This document shows positions 1 to 7,403 of a stretch of DNA of 33,617 nucleotides, one piece after another. The position numbers and the translations under genes are program-made. The stretch spans positions 1-33,617 of the forward strand of contig CAJUDM010000037.1 in assembly GCA_910584915.1 (NCBI GenBank), in the 5' to 3' direction. The stretch's first letter is position 1, and each line of letters opens with the position of its first letter. The DNA comes from an uncultured Lachnospiraceae bacterium (lineage in GTDB: Bacteria; Bacillota; Clostridia; Lachnospirales; Lachnospiraceae). The notes beneath the pieces were generated by a model. It ran no database searches. It saw nothing but the letters and a program-made list of their open reading frames with translations, and was not told where the DNA came from.

Positions 1-43
1 TTGTGGTGACTCAATTTACCTATTGACAAAAGTCATTACATAT

Positions 44-191
44 CAGTTCAGCCATCCGGCTCAACTGTTACATGCGTTCTCCGAACGCATTATGCACACA
101 AAATGCTCCGAAGTCGCATTTTGGCGCCTGCACAACTCGCAAAATCGCTTACAAAGCGATTTTACTCGCGGAATATTGGAAGGCTGAACTG
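44..191. repeat. Palindromic hairpin-cluster element
   Basis: A 14-bp inverted repeat with one mismatch (44-57 and 178-191; core CAGTTCAGCC / GGCTGAACTG) brackets three consecutive short hairpins. These are ATGCGTTC/GAACGCAT at 72-79 and 83-90, AAAATGC/GCATTTT at 100-106 and 116-122, and AAAATCGCTT/AAGCGATTTT at 131-140 and 144-153. The open frame that covers it (72-371) has no ribosome binding site and an implausible composition, so I read this as non-coding. The word AAAATGCTCCG also occurs in two of the three 137-158 bp repeats of this window, which hints at a related family of dispersed intergenic elements. The structure is directly visible; its mobility or function is inference. Confidence 0.55.
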
Positions 192-478
192 TTACAACCA
201 TCCGACTTCCGGCAGGGTATTTTGGAGCATGATGCCGCTACACCGGGTGTAAGTATGGCATTGATACTGTGTCTTGCTGGTACGGTATCCGGAAGCCGCA
301 TTCTGCGGCGGGGAAAAGACATTCCGCCTCATTTATATTGTATTTTCCGGAGGAAGATATTAAAATATTAGCGGGCGATTAGTACAATGTGATTGTGGGA
401 TGTTCAGCTATATTGCCGGCTTATGAGACCGGAAGGTGCGTATCCGGTGTTAATATATTTTGCACGAGAGGAGAACTT
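192..478 (+). promoter_or_regulatory. Intergenic region with candidate promoter for the regulator-kinase-CHR operon
   Basis: No gene is supported here. A possible sigma-A promoter has -35 TTAAAA at 360-365, a 17-bp spacer and -10 TACAAT at 383-388, about 90 bp before the regulator start. A small hairpin GCCGCA/TGCGGC lies at about 295-309. The gene at 479 has a good ribosome binding site (GAGAGGAG). The -35 is weak, so the promoter call is tentative. Confidence 0.3.
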
Positions 479-1201
479 ATGATCCGCATAGCGGTCTGTG
501 ACGATGAAGTGCATATGTCAGATAAGATAAAGAGCATGGTTTCCGGTTTTTTCCGCAGGAAAAATATGGAGACGGAGATATTATGCTTTTCGGGCGGAAG
601 AGATATGCTGAAATACGGAGAGGCGGCGGATATCGTGTTTCTGGATATTCAGATGCCGGGCATGGACGGAATGGAGACGGCGCACAGGCTGCGGAGGGGA
701 GGATTCAAAGGATATCTGATCTTCATAACCGTCTTGCGGGAGATGGTATTCGAGTCTTTTGAGGCTGCGCCATACGATTACCTGGTAAAGCCGATCGAAG
801 ACAGCCGCTTTGAAAGGACAATGGAGCGCCTGTATCAGTCCATGCAGAGTACGGACGATGCGAACCTGCTGATCCGGCGGGGATATGAGAGCAGTATCAT
901 TTCTTTTGACGAGATCCTCTTTTGTGAGATCATTGACAGGAAAGTGTACCTGCACCTGAAATCCTCCGCGGTGATCGATTACTATGAAAAAATCGAGAAT
1001 CTGGAGAGAAAACTGGATGAACGGTTTTTCAGATGCCACAGGAGTTATCTGATCAATCTGCACTATCTGAAGAGCTATAAAGACAGGACGGCATATATGG
1101 AGGGCGGAGAGGAGATACCTGTGTCGCGGCTGCGGGGGAAGGAGTTTTCGGAGGTGATCCTGCGGTATATGAGAGGGAACGGAACGTGGAGGCATTCATA
1201 G
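479..1201 (+). CDS. LytTR-family response regulator
   Basis: A 240-residue two-component response regulator of the AgrA/LytR class. Residues 1-120 form a receiver domain with the acidic pocket D8/D9, phospho-acceptor D56 in the motif VFLDIQMPGMDG, and the conserved lysine K104 in YLVKP. Residues 130-236 match a LytTR DNA-binding domain (RGYESSIISFDEILFCEI..., then FFRCHRSYLINL), which normally binds direct repeats in promoters. I start it at the ATG at 479 because it follows GAGAGGAG at good spacing. The upstream in-frame ATG at 389 has no ribosome binding site and adds 30 residues that do not belong to the receiver fold. The stop lies inside the next gene, a GHKL kinase, so the two are translationally coupled and should form one signalling pair. 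Its target genes are unknown; the CHR transporters downstream are the obvious candidates. Confidence 0.93.
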   Translation: MIRIAVCDDEVHMSDKIKSMVSGFFRRKNMETEILCFSGGRDMLKYGEAADIVFLDIQMPGMDGMETAHRLRRGGFKGYLIFITVLREMVFESFEAAPYDYLVKPIEDSRFERTMERLYQSMQSTDDANLLIRRGYESSIISFDEILFCEIIDRKVYLHLKSSAVIDYYEKIENLERKLDERFFRCHRSYLINLHYLKSYKDRTAYMEGGEEIPVSRLRGKEFSEVILRYMRGNGTWRHS

Positions 1202-2577
1202 ATTTTTTTAACAGATATATGATGGGCGGCATCCAGATAGTGACGGAATTTATTTTTTTCACGGCATTTCTGGGCAAAAAAGGCAAACCCTCCATTTATA
1301 TATTGTTTTCGGTTTTCGGACTGCTGTTGCTGGAACTGTTTCAGACGGGCGGGGCGGCGGATGTCTTTATCTATACGCTGCTGCTTGCGGGATATGGGAT
1401 ATTTGTGTACAGGGCAGACTGGGCGTCAGCGTTTTTATATGCCGTTGTCACGGCTTGTATCATGCAGCTGTGCTATGGAATTGTAAATTTGACACTGTAT
1501 ATTTTATATCCGTATGTGTTCCCGATTTTGCGGGAGAAAACAGGAATCCTGTTTATGCTGTTGGGGTATACGGCGCTTGTGCCGGCGGTGTCCGGTTATC
1601 GTGTGATAGCCAGGCATTACCGTTATCAGGACGCAGTGAGAAACCGGTATGTGCTTCTTTTATTGCTGCCTGTCCTGGTGATCTTTTTTATGGGAAGCTA
1701 TATCAATTTCAGTATTTATAAAGATGCGACCGTAGTATATAGGGACGGCAGTATTGTATCGGGGGACCACTGTTGGATGCTGGCGGTGCAGGCTCTGGGG
1801 CTGGCAAGCCTCTTTGGCATCTTATCCGCCTGCAAAAAGCTGCTGGAGAATTTCCGGCTGAGCACGGAGCTTGCGCTGCTTTCGCAGGAGGAGCGCTATC
1901 TGCACCAGTATGTGGAGGAGGCGAGGGAGCATGTCAGAAAAACGAAGGCATTGCGCCATGATATCAAAAACCATATCACGGTGGTGAAGGAACTTTTACA
2001 GAGCGGGAAGAGGGATCAGGCGCTCTGCTATATCGGCGATCTGGACGGCATGGTGCAGGAGTTGTCCTTTCCCTGCAATACCGGCAGCCCGGCGGTGGAT
2101 ATCCTGATCGGGAATAAGTTTGGCGTCGCGAAAAGCGCCGGGATAGATACGGACTGTTCCCTGCTCCTTCCATATCCTTGCGCGGTGCGGGATATCGATT
2201 TCTGCATTATTTTGTCGAATGCGCTGGACAATGCGATGAACGCCTGCCGGGAGATGGAGAAGGAGGCGGGGACAGGCGCAGGAAAAAGGGAGGGAGAGGG
2301 CACAAGCCGGAGCGGGGGAGAAAATGCTGGTCCAAATGCCGGGGAGAAGAGAGGGCAGGAGATAAATGGGAGGAAATACATCGATATATCCGGCAGGCGG
2401 CAGGGCGATTTTATCCTGCTGGAGGTGGAGAACAGCTTCGGCGGAGGCGGGAAGTTTGAGAGAGGGACAGGGTTATCCAATATAGAAGCGGTGGCAAAAA
2501 AGTATCACGGTGCGATGAGCATCAGGACGCAGGGGGAGAGTTTTGTGCTCAGCGTGCTGCTGAATATGACGGTCTGA
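1186..2577 (+). CDS. Sensor histidine kinase, GHKL (AgrC/CitA-like) type
   Basis: A 463-residue membrane kinase. The first ~215 residues are hydrophobic and suggest about six transmembrane helices, as in AgrC-like quorum or peptide sensors. A coiled-coil linker (225-255) leads to the phospho-acceptor H258 in LRHDIKNH, then a GHKL ATPase domain with N-box SNALDNAMNA (344-353) and G-box GTGLSNIEAVAKKYHG (427-442). Between the N- and G-boxes sits a Gly/Glu/Arg-rich low-complexity insert (about 359-395) that is not part of the usual fold. It overlaps the response regulator by 16 bp, and the CHR gene begins 11 bp after its stop. No AgrB/AgrD-like peptide genes are in the window, so the signal is unknown. 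The class is certain; the ligand is not. Confidence 0.92.
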   Translation: MEAFIDFFNRYMMGGIQIVTEFIFFTAFLGKKGKPSIYILFSVFGLLLLELFQTGGAADVFIYTLLLAGYGIFVYRADWASAFLYAVVTACIMQLCYGIVNLTLYILYPYVFPILREKTGILFMLLGYTALVPAVSGYRVIARHYRYQDAVRNRYVLLLLLPVLVIFFMGSYINFSIYKDATVVYRDGSIVSGDHCWMLAVQALGLASLFGILSACKKLLENFRLSTELALLSQEERYLHQYVEEAREHVRKTKALRHDIKNHITVVKELLQSGKRDQALCYIGDLDGMVQELSFPCNTGSPAVDILIGNKFGVAKSAGIDTDCSLLLPYPCAVRDIDFCIILSNALDNAMNACREMEKEAGTGAGKREGEGTSRSGGENAGPNAGEKRGQEINGRKYIDISGRRQGDFILLEVENSFGGGGKFERGTGLSNIEAVAKKYHGAMSIRTQGESFVLSVLLNMTV

Positions 2578-2587
2578 GGAGGGCGTT

Positions 2588-3160
2588 ATGCTGTTTACAT
2601 TATTTCTGACATTTGCAAAAATCGGCTTATTTACTTTTGGAGGAGGGTACGCGATGATCTCCCTGATCGAGCATATCTGTGTGGACAAAAAAGGGTGGAT
2701 CACGCACGACGATATGATGGATATCACGGTGATCGCGGAATCGACGCCCGGTCCCATTGCCATCAACTGTTCCACCTTTGTGGGGTATCGGCAGAGGGGC
2801 TTTATGGGAGCGGTGGCGGCAACCTTCGGGATGGTTCTGCCCTCCTTCGTGATCATTTATCTGATTTCGATGTTTTTGGACAATTTTCTGGAGATCACGC
2901 TGATCGCCAATGCCTTCCTGGGGATCAGGATAGCGGTGGGGATTCTCATCCTGGATGCGGCGCTCAGAATGATAAAAAAGATGAAGAGGAAACCTGTGCC
3001 GCTTGCCATCATGCTCTGTTCGGGGATTGTTATGTTGTTGATCGATATCTTTTTCTGGAATGTTTCTTCCGTGACGCTGATCCTGCTTGCCGGGGCAGTG
3101 GGGCTTATCTTATCCTTTGTCTCCGGGAAGCCGGCAGGGAAAGGAGAGGAAAAGAGATGA
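2588..3160 (+). CDS. Chromate transporter (CHR) family half-protein, first subunit
   Basis: A 190-residue integral membrane protein of the CHR family (ChrA-type anion transporter). The N-terminal motif FGGGYAMISLIEH and the ESTPGPIAINCSTFVGYR motif are the family hallmarks, followed by several hydrophobic helices. Full-length ChrA proteins carry two homologous halves in about 400 residues. Here each half is a separate gene, the short-chain CHR arrangement, which is thought to work as a pair in opposite membrane orientations. The next gene starts in an ATGA overlap with this stop. The gene lies 10 bp behind a LytTR/GHKL signalling pair, which suggests regulated expression. The substrate in this organism may be another oxyanion; chromate is only the family name. 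Confidence 0.9.
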   Translation: MLFTLFLTFAKIGLFTFGGGYAMISLIEHICVDKKGWITHDDMMDITVIAESTPGPIAINCSTFVGYRQRGFMGAVAATFGMVLPSFVIIYLISMFLDNFLEITLIANAFLGIRIAVGILILDAALRMIKKMKRKPVPLAIMLCSGIVMLLIDIFFWNVSSVTLILLAGAVGLILSFVSGKPAGKGEEKR

Positions 3161-3738
3161 TCTATCTGGATCTGTTTTTCGGTTTTCTGAAAGTCGGCAT
3201 GTTTGCCTTCGGCGGCGCCTACGGCGCGATTCCGCTGATCCGGGATGTGGTTTTGTCCTACGGCTGGATGGATGACGAGATGGTCACTTATATGATCGCT
3301 GTGAGCGAGAGCACGCCGGGACCGATCATGGTCAATCTTGCCACCTATGTGGGCAGCAGTAAGGCGGGGCTTCCCGGCGCCCTGACCGCGACATTTGCGG
3401 TGGTCCTGCCCTCATTTGTGATCATTCTGCTTATTATGGCAATTATGAAAACCATATATCAGCATCGATATGTGCAGGCATTTTTGCAGGGAGTGAAGCC
3501 CTGTATTACAGGGATTATCCTGGGGACGGGATGCTATATGGCCATGGACAACTGTATGGCGGAGAGAACAGGGGGCTCTGTCTGCGAAGTTGACATGAGG
3601 GCGCTGCTGATTACGGTGGTGCTGGGAATCCTCTATTTCGGGTCGGGGAGGATGCTGAAAAAAAGGATGTCGCCGTTTGTTCTGATCCTGATCGCCGCCT
3701 GTATGGGGATGGCGGTGTACAGTACTGTTTTGGCTTAA
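3157..3738 (+). CDS. Chromate transporter (CHR) family half-protein, second subunit
   Basis: A 193-residue membrane protein and partner of the preceding CHR half. It repeats the same hallmarks, FGGAYGAIPLIRDVV near the N-terminus and ESTPGPIMVNLATYVGSS after it, followed by hydrophobic segments. Its ATG at 3157 overlaps the upstream stop by 4 bp (ATGA), and a GGAGAGG-like site lies just ahead, so the start is well determined. A longer reading in the same frame from 2695 lies inside the upstream gene and is not credible. It is the last gene of the four-gene operon; no T-tailed terminator is evident in the following 290 bp. The paired half-size CHR layout suggests a heterodimer. Confidence 0.9.
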   Translation: MIYLDLFFGFLKVGMFAFGGAYGAIPLIRDVVLSYGWMDDEMVTYMIAVSESTPGPIMVNLATYVGSSKAGLPGALTATFAVVLPSFVIILLIMAIMKTIYQHRYVQAFLQGVKPCITGIILGTGCYMAMDNCMAERTGGSVCEVDMRALLITVVLGILYFGSGRMLKKRMSPFVLILIAACMGMAVYSTVLA

Positions 3739-4027
3739 GAACAGGAGCCGCTGGCCATCGGAGGATATGCAGCCTGCAAATTGACATTGTGGCGGAACCG
3801 TTATCATTTTACAGCAACCGGAAAGCATCCTGCATCGAATCGGTTATTCTCTCCCTCCGGGCGGACGAAAAGTAAGATGCAGGCGGCATTTATGGAACAA
3901 GATCCGGGCGGGATAGTGAAGCGGTTATATACCTCGATTTAAAATAGGACTGCCGACTTCAAAACTATACTGTTTGAGTTTAGATGAGTGGATGCCGCCT
4001 GACATAACATATGCAGGAGGATGAGCA
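3739..4027. other. Intergenic region, no gene seen
   Basis: About 290 bp without a supported gene. It contains a spaced inverted repeat CCTGCATC/GATGCAGG (around 3830 and 3874). The only clear signal is the AGGAGG ribosome binding site just before the gene at 4028. I see no terminator for the CHR operon. Confidence 0.3.
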
Positions 4028-4609
4028 ATGACGACGGGAATTTATGGAGATCATGGTTATGGGAGAGCCGGCTCTTTAGAGCGCTGGATGGCGCAACAGG
4101 CTTTGAGGGAGGCGGAGAGAGCCGGAGAAGCCAAAAGCGCGGGGCGGCCGGAGAAAGTGACAGGAGCCGGAAAAACAGAGATGTCTGAGAGAGTCGGGGA
4201 AACAGCGGGAGCAGAGGGCGCGGAGCGGGTAAAAAATGTGGAAAATGTTCGGGCGGCATCTGACAAAATGCCGGTTCCGCAGGATGAGTACATCAGCAGG
4301 GAGAACTCCGACAGAGAGATCAAAGGAATCTACAGACGCGGGCAGGATGAGAACGGCAATCCGAAGATTCTCTATGATGACCCGAAAAAAAAGGAGGAGA
4401 AATGTACCGGAGATACGAACCGTGTGGACCGGGAGATCAGAGCGCTGAAGGAGAAGGTAAAACAGCTCAGGCAACAGATCAAAGCCGCCGCCGGGGATGA
4501 GGGGAAGGTAAAAGAACTGGAACAGAAACTGGCGCAGGCGGAAGGCGAGCTTGGCAGGAAGGACAACGATACTTACAGGAAGCAGAATATGGATGTGGTT
4601 AACGGGTGA
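4028..4609 (+). CDS. Hypothetical charged protein with C-terminal coiled coil
   Basis: A 193-residue, very hydrophilic protein with no signal peptide or membrane segment. Residues 1-90 are rich in Ala, Glu, Gly and Arg and look disordered. Residues ~140-185 (VDREIRALKEKVKQLRQQIK... VKELEQKLAQAEGELG) show clear heptad spacing and should form a coiled coil. Translation is supported by an AGGAGG site 8 bp before the ATG. A terminator-like hairpin lies 150 bp downstream (4759-4785). I do not recognise a named family. Small charged proteins of this kind are common in Lachnospiraceae genomes, but no function can be assigned. It appears monocistronic. Confidence 0.65.
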   Translation: MTTGIYGDHGYGRAGSLERWMAQQALREAERAGEAKSAGRPEKVTGAGKTEMSERVGETAGAEGAERVKNVENVRAASDKMPVPQDEYISRENSDREIKGIYRRGQDENGNPKILYDDPKKKEEKCTGDTNRVDREIRALKEKVKQLRQQIKAAAGDEGKVKELEQKLAQAEGELGRKDNDTYRKQNMDVVNG

Positions 4610-4758
4610 GATGGCGGAAGGAGGCTGGTGATAGCAGTACAGTCCGTGTTTCAGATGCCTGGATTTCTGCTTTCCTGCTGCTGTGTGCAGGTTTGTCATT
4701 CTGCCGGTTCGGGCGGCTGAAACTGTTTTCTGTGTTTCGGAAATAATAAAGTGTGATG

Positions 4759-4785
4759 GAGGGTGCCTTAGAGCACCCTCTTTTT
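4759..4785 (+). terminator. Rho-independent terminator
   Basis: A perfect 8-bp stem GAGGGTGC/GCACCCTC (4759-4766 and 4773-4780) is followed by TTTTT on the plus strand. It would end transcription of the 4028 gene. The stem also spans the stop codon of the convergent ABC permease. On the minus strand it lacks a good U-tract, so its role there is uncertain. Confidence 0.75.
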
Positions 4786-5559
4786 GTACCAGTGTTCCGC
4801 AAACTGCAAGACCAGATAGAGCAGTATGGCGATCACGCAGAGGATCACGATGGAGGTGATGACCATGGACATTTTAAAGGTCTGGCTTCCATAGATGATC
4901 AGGTAGCCGAGCCCACGCCTTGCGGCGAGGAACTCCCCAATGATGACGCCCACGAGGGATAAGCCGATATTGACTTTCATCGTGCTTAAGATCAGCAGAA
5001 TGTTGGAGGGAAGTACTACCTTGCTGAATATCTGCCTGCGGCTGCCTCCCAGAGTGGTGATCAGCATGCATTTTTCCGGTTCTGTCAGCGCAAAGCCCGC
5101 ATAGAGGCTGATGACGGCGCCGAAGATGGCGACGGAGATGCCCGCCACGATGATGGTTTTGATGCCGGTGCCCAGCCAGACGATGAAGAGCGGCGCCAGG
5201 GCGGATTTCGGCAGGGAGTTTAACACCACCAGATAGGGCTCCAGAATGGCGGAAGCCTTATCTGAATACCAGAGCAGGGTCGCACTCAGCATGCTGATAC
5301 CGAATACCAGCAGAAAACTGAGGATGGTCTCAAGGAGGGTGATGCCGATATGTGAGAGCAGTCCGTTTTCCCGGTACAGTGTCACAAAGCTTTTGCATAC
5401 TCTGGAGGGACTGGAAAAAAAGAAAGGATCGATCAGCCCTGTATTTGCGGAGAACTCCCAGACCAGGAGAAAGACCGTGATAATACAGAAGCGGGCGATA
5501 AAGATCATCCGGTGATAGCGTTTATGTTTTCTGATATATTGTTCCTGCGGTGTCATCAT
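4768..5559 (-). CDS. ABC transporter permease, nitrate/sulfonate/taurine-type (SsuC/TauC/ThiX-like)
   Basis: A 263-residue inner-membrane permease of the binding-protein-dependent transport family. It has about six hydrophobic helices and the EAA-type coupling loop near residues 205-225 (GEFLAARRGLGYLIIYGSQ), typical of the SsuC/TauC/ThiX subfamily. The ATG start is preceded by GGGAGG. Its 5' end overlaps the 3' end of the ATPase gene by 38 bp, so the two form a translationally coupled operon read on the minus strand. No substrate-binding protein is present on either side, so the substrate (sulfonate, taurine, a pyrimidine thiamine precursor or similar) cannot be decided. Its last codons lie in the hairpin shared with the convergent terminator. 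Confidence 0.9.
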   Translation of the reverse strand: MMTPQEQYIRKHKRYHRMIFIARFCIITVFLLVWEFSANTGLIDPFFFSSPSRVCKSFVTLYRENGLLSHIGITLLETILSFLLVFGISMLSATLLWYSDKASAILEPYLVVLNSLPKSALAPLFIVWLGTGIKTIIVAGISVAIFGAVISLYAGFALTEPEKCMLITTLGGSRRQIFSKVVLPSNILLILSTMKVNIGLSLVGVIIGEFLAARRGLGYLIIYGSQTFKMSMVITSIVILCVIAILLYLVLQFAEHWYKKRVL

Positions 5560-6313
5560 GCAATTCCTCCCATAGCAGATTGAAGTAGGTTTTAAATTCC
5601 GGTGCGTTTCTTGCCGCCAGCATACTGTCGTCCGGCAGGGTGAGCCGGATTGGGATCTGGACTTTCACGGTGGCGGGGCGGTTTGATAAGACGATCACCC
5701 TGTCGGAGATGGAGATCGCTTCCGACAGGTCGTGGGTAATTAACAGCGCCGTTTTCTTCTCCGCCCGGATAATACGGCAGATGTCGGCTGATACCTGCAG
5801 GCGGGTCTGATAGTCCAGGGCGCTGAAGGGTTCATCCAAAAGCAAAAGTTCCGGTTCAAGCGCCAGCGTCCTGATCAGGGCGGCGCGCTGTTTCATGCCG
5901 CCGGAGAGCTCGCTGGGGCGTTTATCTCTGAAATCCCAGAGCCCGTAGTCTTTTAGATAACTGTCCACTCTGGCAAGTTTTTCCGGTGTGCAGAGGTGGT
6001 TCAGTTCCAGGCCGAGGATCACATTGTTATAGATGGTCCGCCACTCAAAGAGATGGTCCCTCTGCAGCATGTAGCCGATCTTCGGGCTCTCATCTTTGGA
6101 GAGCATGGGGAAGAGGATCTTCCCGGACTCCGGCGTGAGGAGCCCTGCGACAAGGGACAACAGCGTGGATTTTCCGCAGCCGCTGGGTCCCACGATGGCG
6201 ATAAACTCACCCTTTTTCACGGAAAAGGATATATCGGTAAGCGCACAGGTCTCCCCGTGCATACCGTGATAAGCATAGGATAGATGATCAAGGGAAAGGT
6301 ACGAGGTTTCCAC
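5522..6313 (-). CDS. ABC transporter ATP-binding protein, nitrate/sulfonate/taurine-type (SsuB/TauB/ThiZ-like)
   Basis: A 263-residue ABC ATPase that powers the adjacent permease. Visible motifs are Walker A GPSGCGKST (42-50), a Q-loop in GYMLQRDHLFEW, signature LSGGMKQRAALIRTL, Walker B LLLLDEPFSALD and the switch histidine in LITHD. The order YMLQRDHLFEW...LSGGMKQR is characteristic of the TauB/SsuB/ThiZ group. It starts at a GTG (complement of 6311-6313) behind AAGGAG. Directly upstream is a plausible promoter. It is the first gene of a two-gene minus-strand operon and overlaps the permease. No TPP, SAM or other riboswitch could be recognised in its leader, which leaves the substrate open. 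Confidence 0.92.
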   Translation of the reverse strand: METSYLSLDHLSYAYHGMHGETCALTDISFSVKKGEFIAIVGPSGCGKSTLLSLVAGLLTPESGKILFPMLSKDESPKIGYMLQRDHLFEWRTIYNNVILGLELNHLCTPEKLARVDSYLKDYGLWDFRDKRPSELSGGMKQRAALIRTLALEPELLLLDEPFSALDYQTRLQVSADICRIIRAEKKTALLITHDLSEAISISDRVIVLSNRPATVKVQIPIRLTLPDDSMLAARNAPEFKTYFNLLWEELHDDTAGTIYQKT

Positions 6314-6338
6314 AAAAAGCGCTCCTTTGTCTTAAAAT

Positions 6339-6367
6339 GTTATATATTATTCTATGTGATACGACAA
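6339..6367 (-). promoter_or_regulatory. Candidate sigma-A promoter for the ABC importer operon
   Basis: Read on the minus strand: -35 TTGTCG (complement of 6362-6367), a 17-bp spacer and -10 TATAAC (complement of 6339-6344), about 25 bp before the GTG start of the ATPase. Spacing is ideal and both hexamers are close to consensus. Confidence 0.55.
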
Positions 6368-6413
6368 AAAAGGTGTGAGTTGCGTCCAATGTCATTAGTT
6401 AACGTTACCGGAC

Positions 6414-6550
6414 GCCGCGAGGAACATAAAATGCTCCGTCGCCACGCTCGCGCTCCGTAAAAAGCGTAGCGGACACTAAACTCGTGAGGAACCTCGTTAA
6501 GTGCCGACGCTTTTTAAGGGGCTCCTTGAGCATTTTATGTTCCTCACGGC
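6414..6550. repeat. Long-hairpin intergenic repeat, copy 1 (137 bp)
   Basis: Arms of 23 bp (6414-6436 and 6528-6550) pair with one mismatch. Inside them a 10-bp stem TAAAAAGCGT/ACGCTTTTTA and a further imperfect stem (CGG-CACT/AGTG-CCG) let nearly the whole unit fold as one rod. Two other copies lie at 23512-23669 and 29359-29495; the conserved block extends to CCGGAC on the left and GGCTG on the right. This copy sits between the divergent ABC operon and the DUF1287 gene, so it cannot act only as a terminator. The one arm mismatch is C opposite A as written, and would be a G-U pair in a minus-strand transcript. Confidence 0.85.
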
Positions 6551-6704
6551 TGGGCTTAGGAATAGCTAAATGATATTAGACACTGGGCTGATTGTGCGGA
6601 TTAAGATAATATGCTGCTGTTTATTGTGGCAGATAGAAAGTTATGGTAGAATATCGGAAGACACTTCACCGAAGACGAGCGGTGGAAGAAAAAAGGAAGG
6701 GTAA
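6551..6704. other. Leader of the DUF1287 gene, nothing recognised
   Basis: AT-rich spacer between the repeat and the next gene. It ends with the ribosome binding site AAGGAAGGG (6693-6701). No clear promoter pair or structured leader was recognised. Confidence 0.3.
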
Positions 6705-7382
6705 GTGGTGGAAGGCGTGCACAGGAATAAAAAATGGCGGACCATAGTTACAGCAGGGGCGTGTATCGCGATATGCACATGTGTCTATCCGGCAGTTCGC
6801 TATCAGAATACCTCCGCAAGGCGCCCGGCTGACCAATATAGCGGCTCCATCAGGCAGATATACAGCACTGCGGATAAGGATGGGGACGGTCTGGATGATC
6901 AGGCGGATATCCTGCAGGGGGCGCTCGAATATATTGCCGGCAAGCCAAAATATAAGAGCAGATATTATCAGACAGGCTATCCGGACGATGAGTACGGCGT
7001 GTGCACGGATGTCGTGGCGAGCGCGCTTAAGAGCGCGGGATATGACCTGATGGAACTGGTGCAGGAAGATATTGCGGAAAATCCGGCGGATTATCATCCA
7101 GGTGAGCCGGACGCCAATATCGATTTTCGGCGTGTGAAAAATCTGAAAGTGTATTTTGCGCATACGGCTCTCTCTCTGACTACGGATGCGGCTAAGATTG
7201 AAGAGTGGCAGGGCGGCGACATCGTCATTTTTCAAAATCACATCGGCATTGTTTCGGACCGCAGAAATAAGAACGGAGTGCCCTATGTCATCCACCACAA
7301 TGATCCAATGCAGGTTCGATATGAGGAGGATATTCTGGAAAAGAGGAATGATATAGTCGGGCATTACAGGGTGACGGAGTGA
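6705..7382 (+). CDS. DUF1287 domain protein (probable exported or membrane-anchored)
   Basis: A 225-residue protein. An N-terminal hydrophobic stretch (about 12-30) after basic residues looks like a signal anchor. The rest matches the DUF1287 family: GVCTDVV with C100, DANIDFRRVKNLKVYF (136-151), GDIVIFQNHIGIVSD with H179, and a C-terminal GHYR. DUF1287 proteins resemble NlpC/P60-type papain-fold hydrolases; C100 and H179 would be the catalytic pair. The catalytic activity is an inference from fold. A DxDxDGxxD calcium-loop-like motif (57-65) precedes the domain. The start is one of two adjacent GTG codons (6705 or 6708); the second is better spaced from AAGGAAGGG. A methyltransferase gene follows 21 bp later, probably in the same transcript. 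Confidence 0.85.
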   Translation: MVEGVHRNKKWRTIVTAGACIAICTCVYPAVRYQNTSARRPADQYSGSIRQIYSTADKDGDGLDDQADILQGALEYIAGKPKYKSRYYQTGYPDDEYGVCTDVVASALKSAGYDLMELVQEDIAENPADYHPGEPDANIDFRRVKNLKVYFAHTALSLTTDAAKIEEWQGGDIVIFQNHIGIVSDRRNKNGVPYVIHHNDPMQVRYEEDILEKRNDIVGHYRVTE

Positions 7383-7403
7383 TGCGGAGAGGGGGAAAAG
7401 AGT

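Noticed and set aside
72..371. 99-residue open frame at the window start
   Set aside because: No ribosome binding site, odd composition, and it runs through three hairpins; better explained as non-coding structured DNA.
1..478. AgrB/AgrD-type peptide genes before the AgrA/AgrC-like pair
   Set aside because: No open frame with a peptide precursor or AgrB membrane protein is present in the visible upstream sequence.
2695..3156. Upstream extension of the second CHR protein
   Set aside because: The frame lies within the first CHR gene and its translation is not CHR-like before the ATG at 3157.
4076..4699. 207-residue antisense frame under the coiled-coil gene
   Set aside because: The plus-strand gene has AGGAGG and a coherent coiled coil; the antisense frame has neither.
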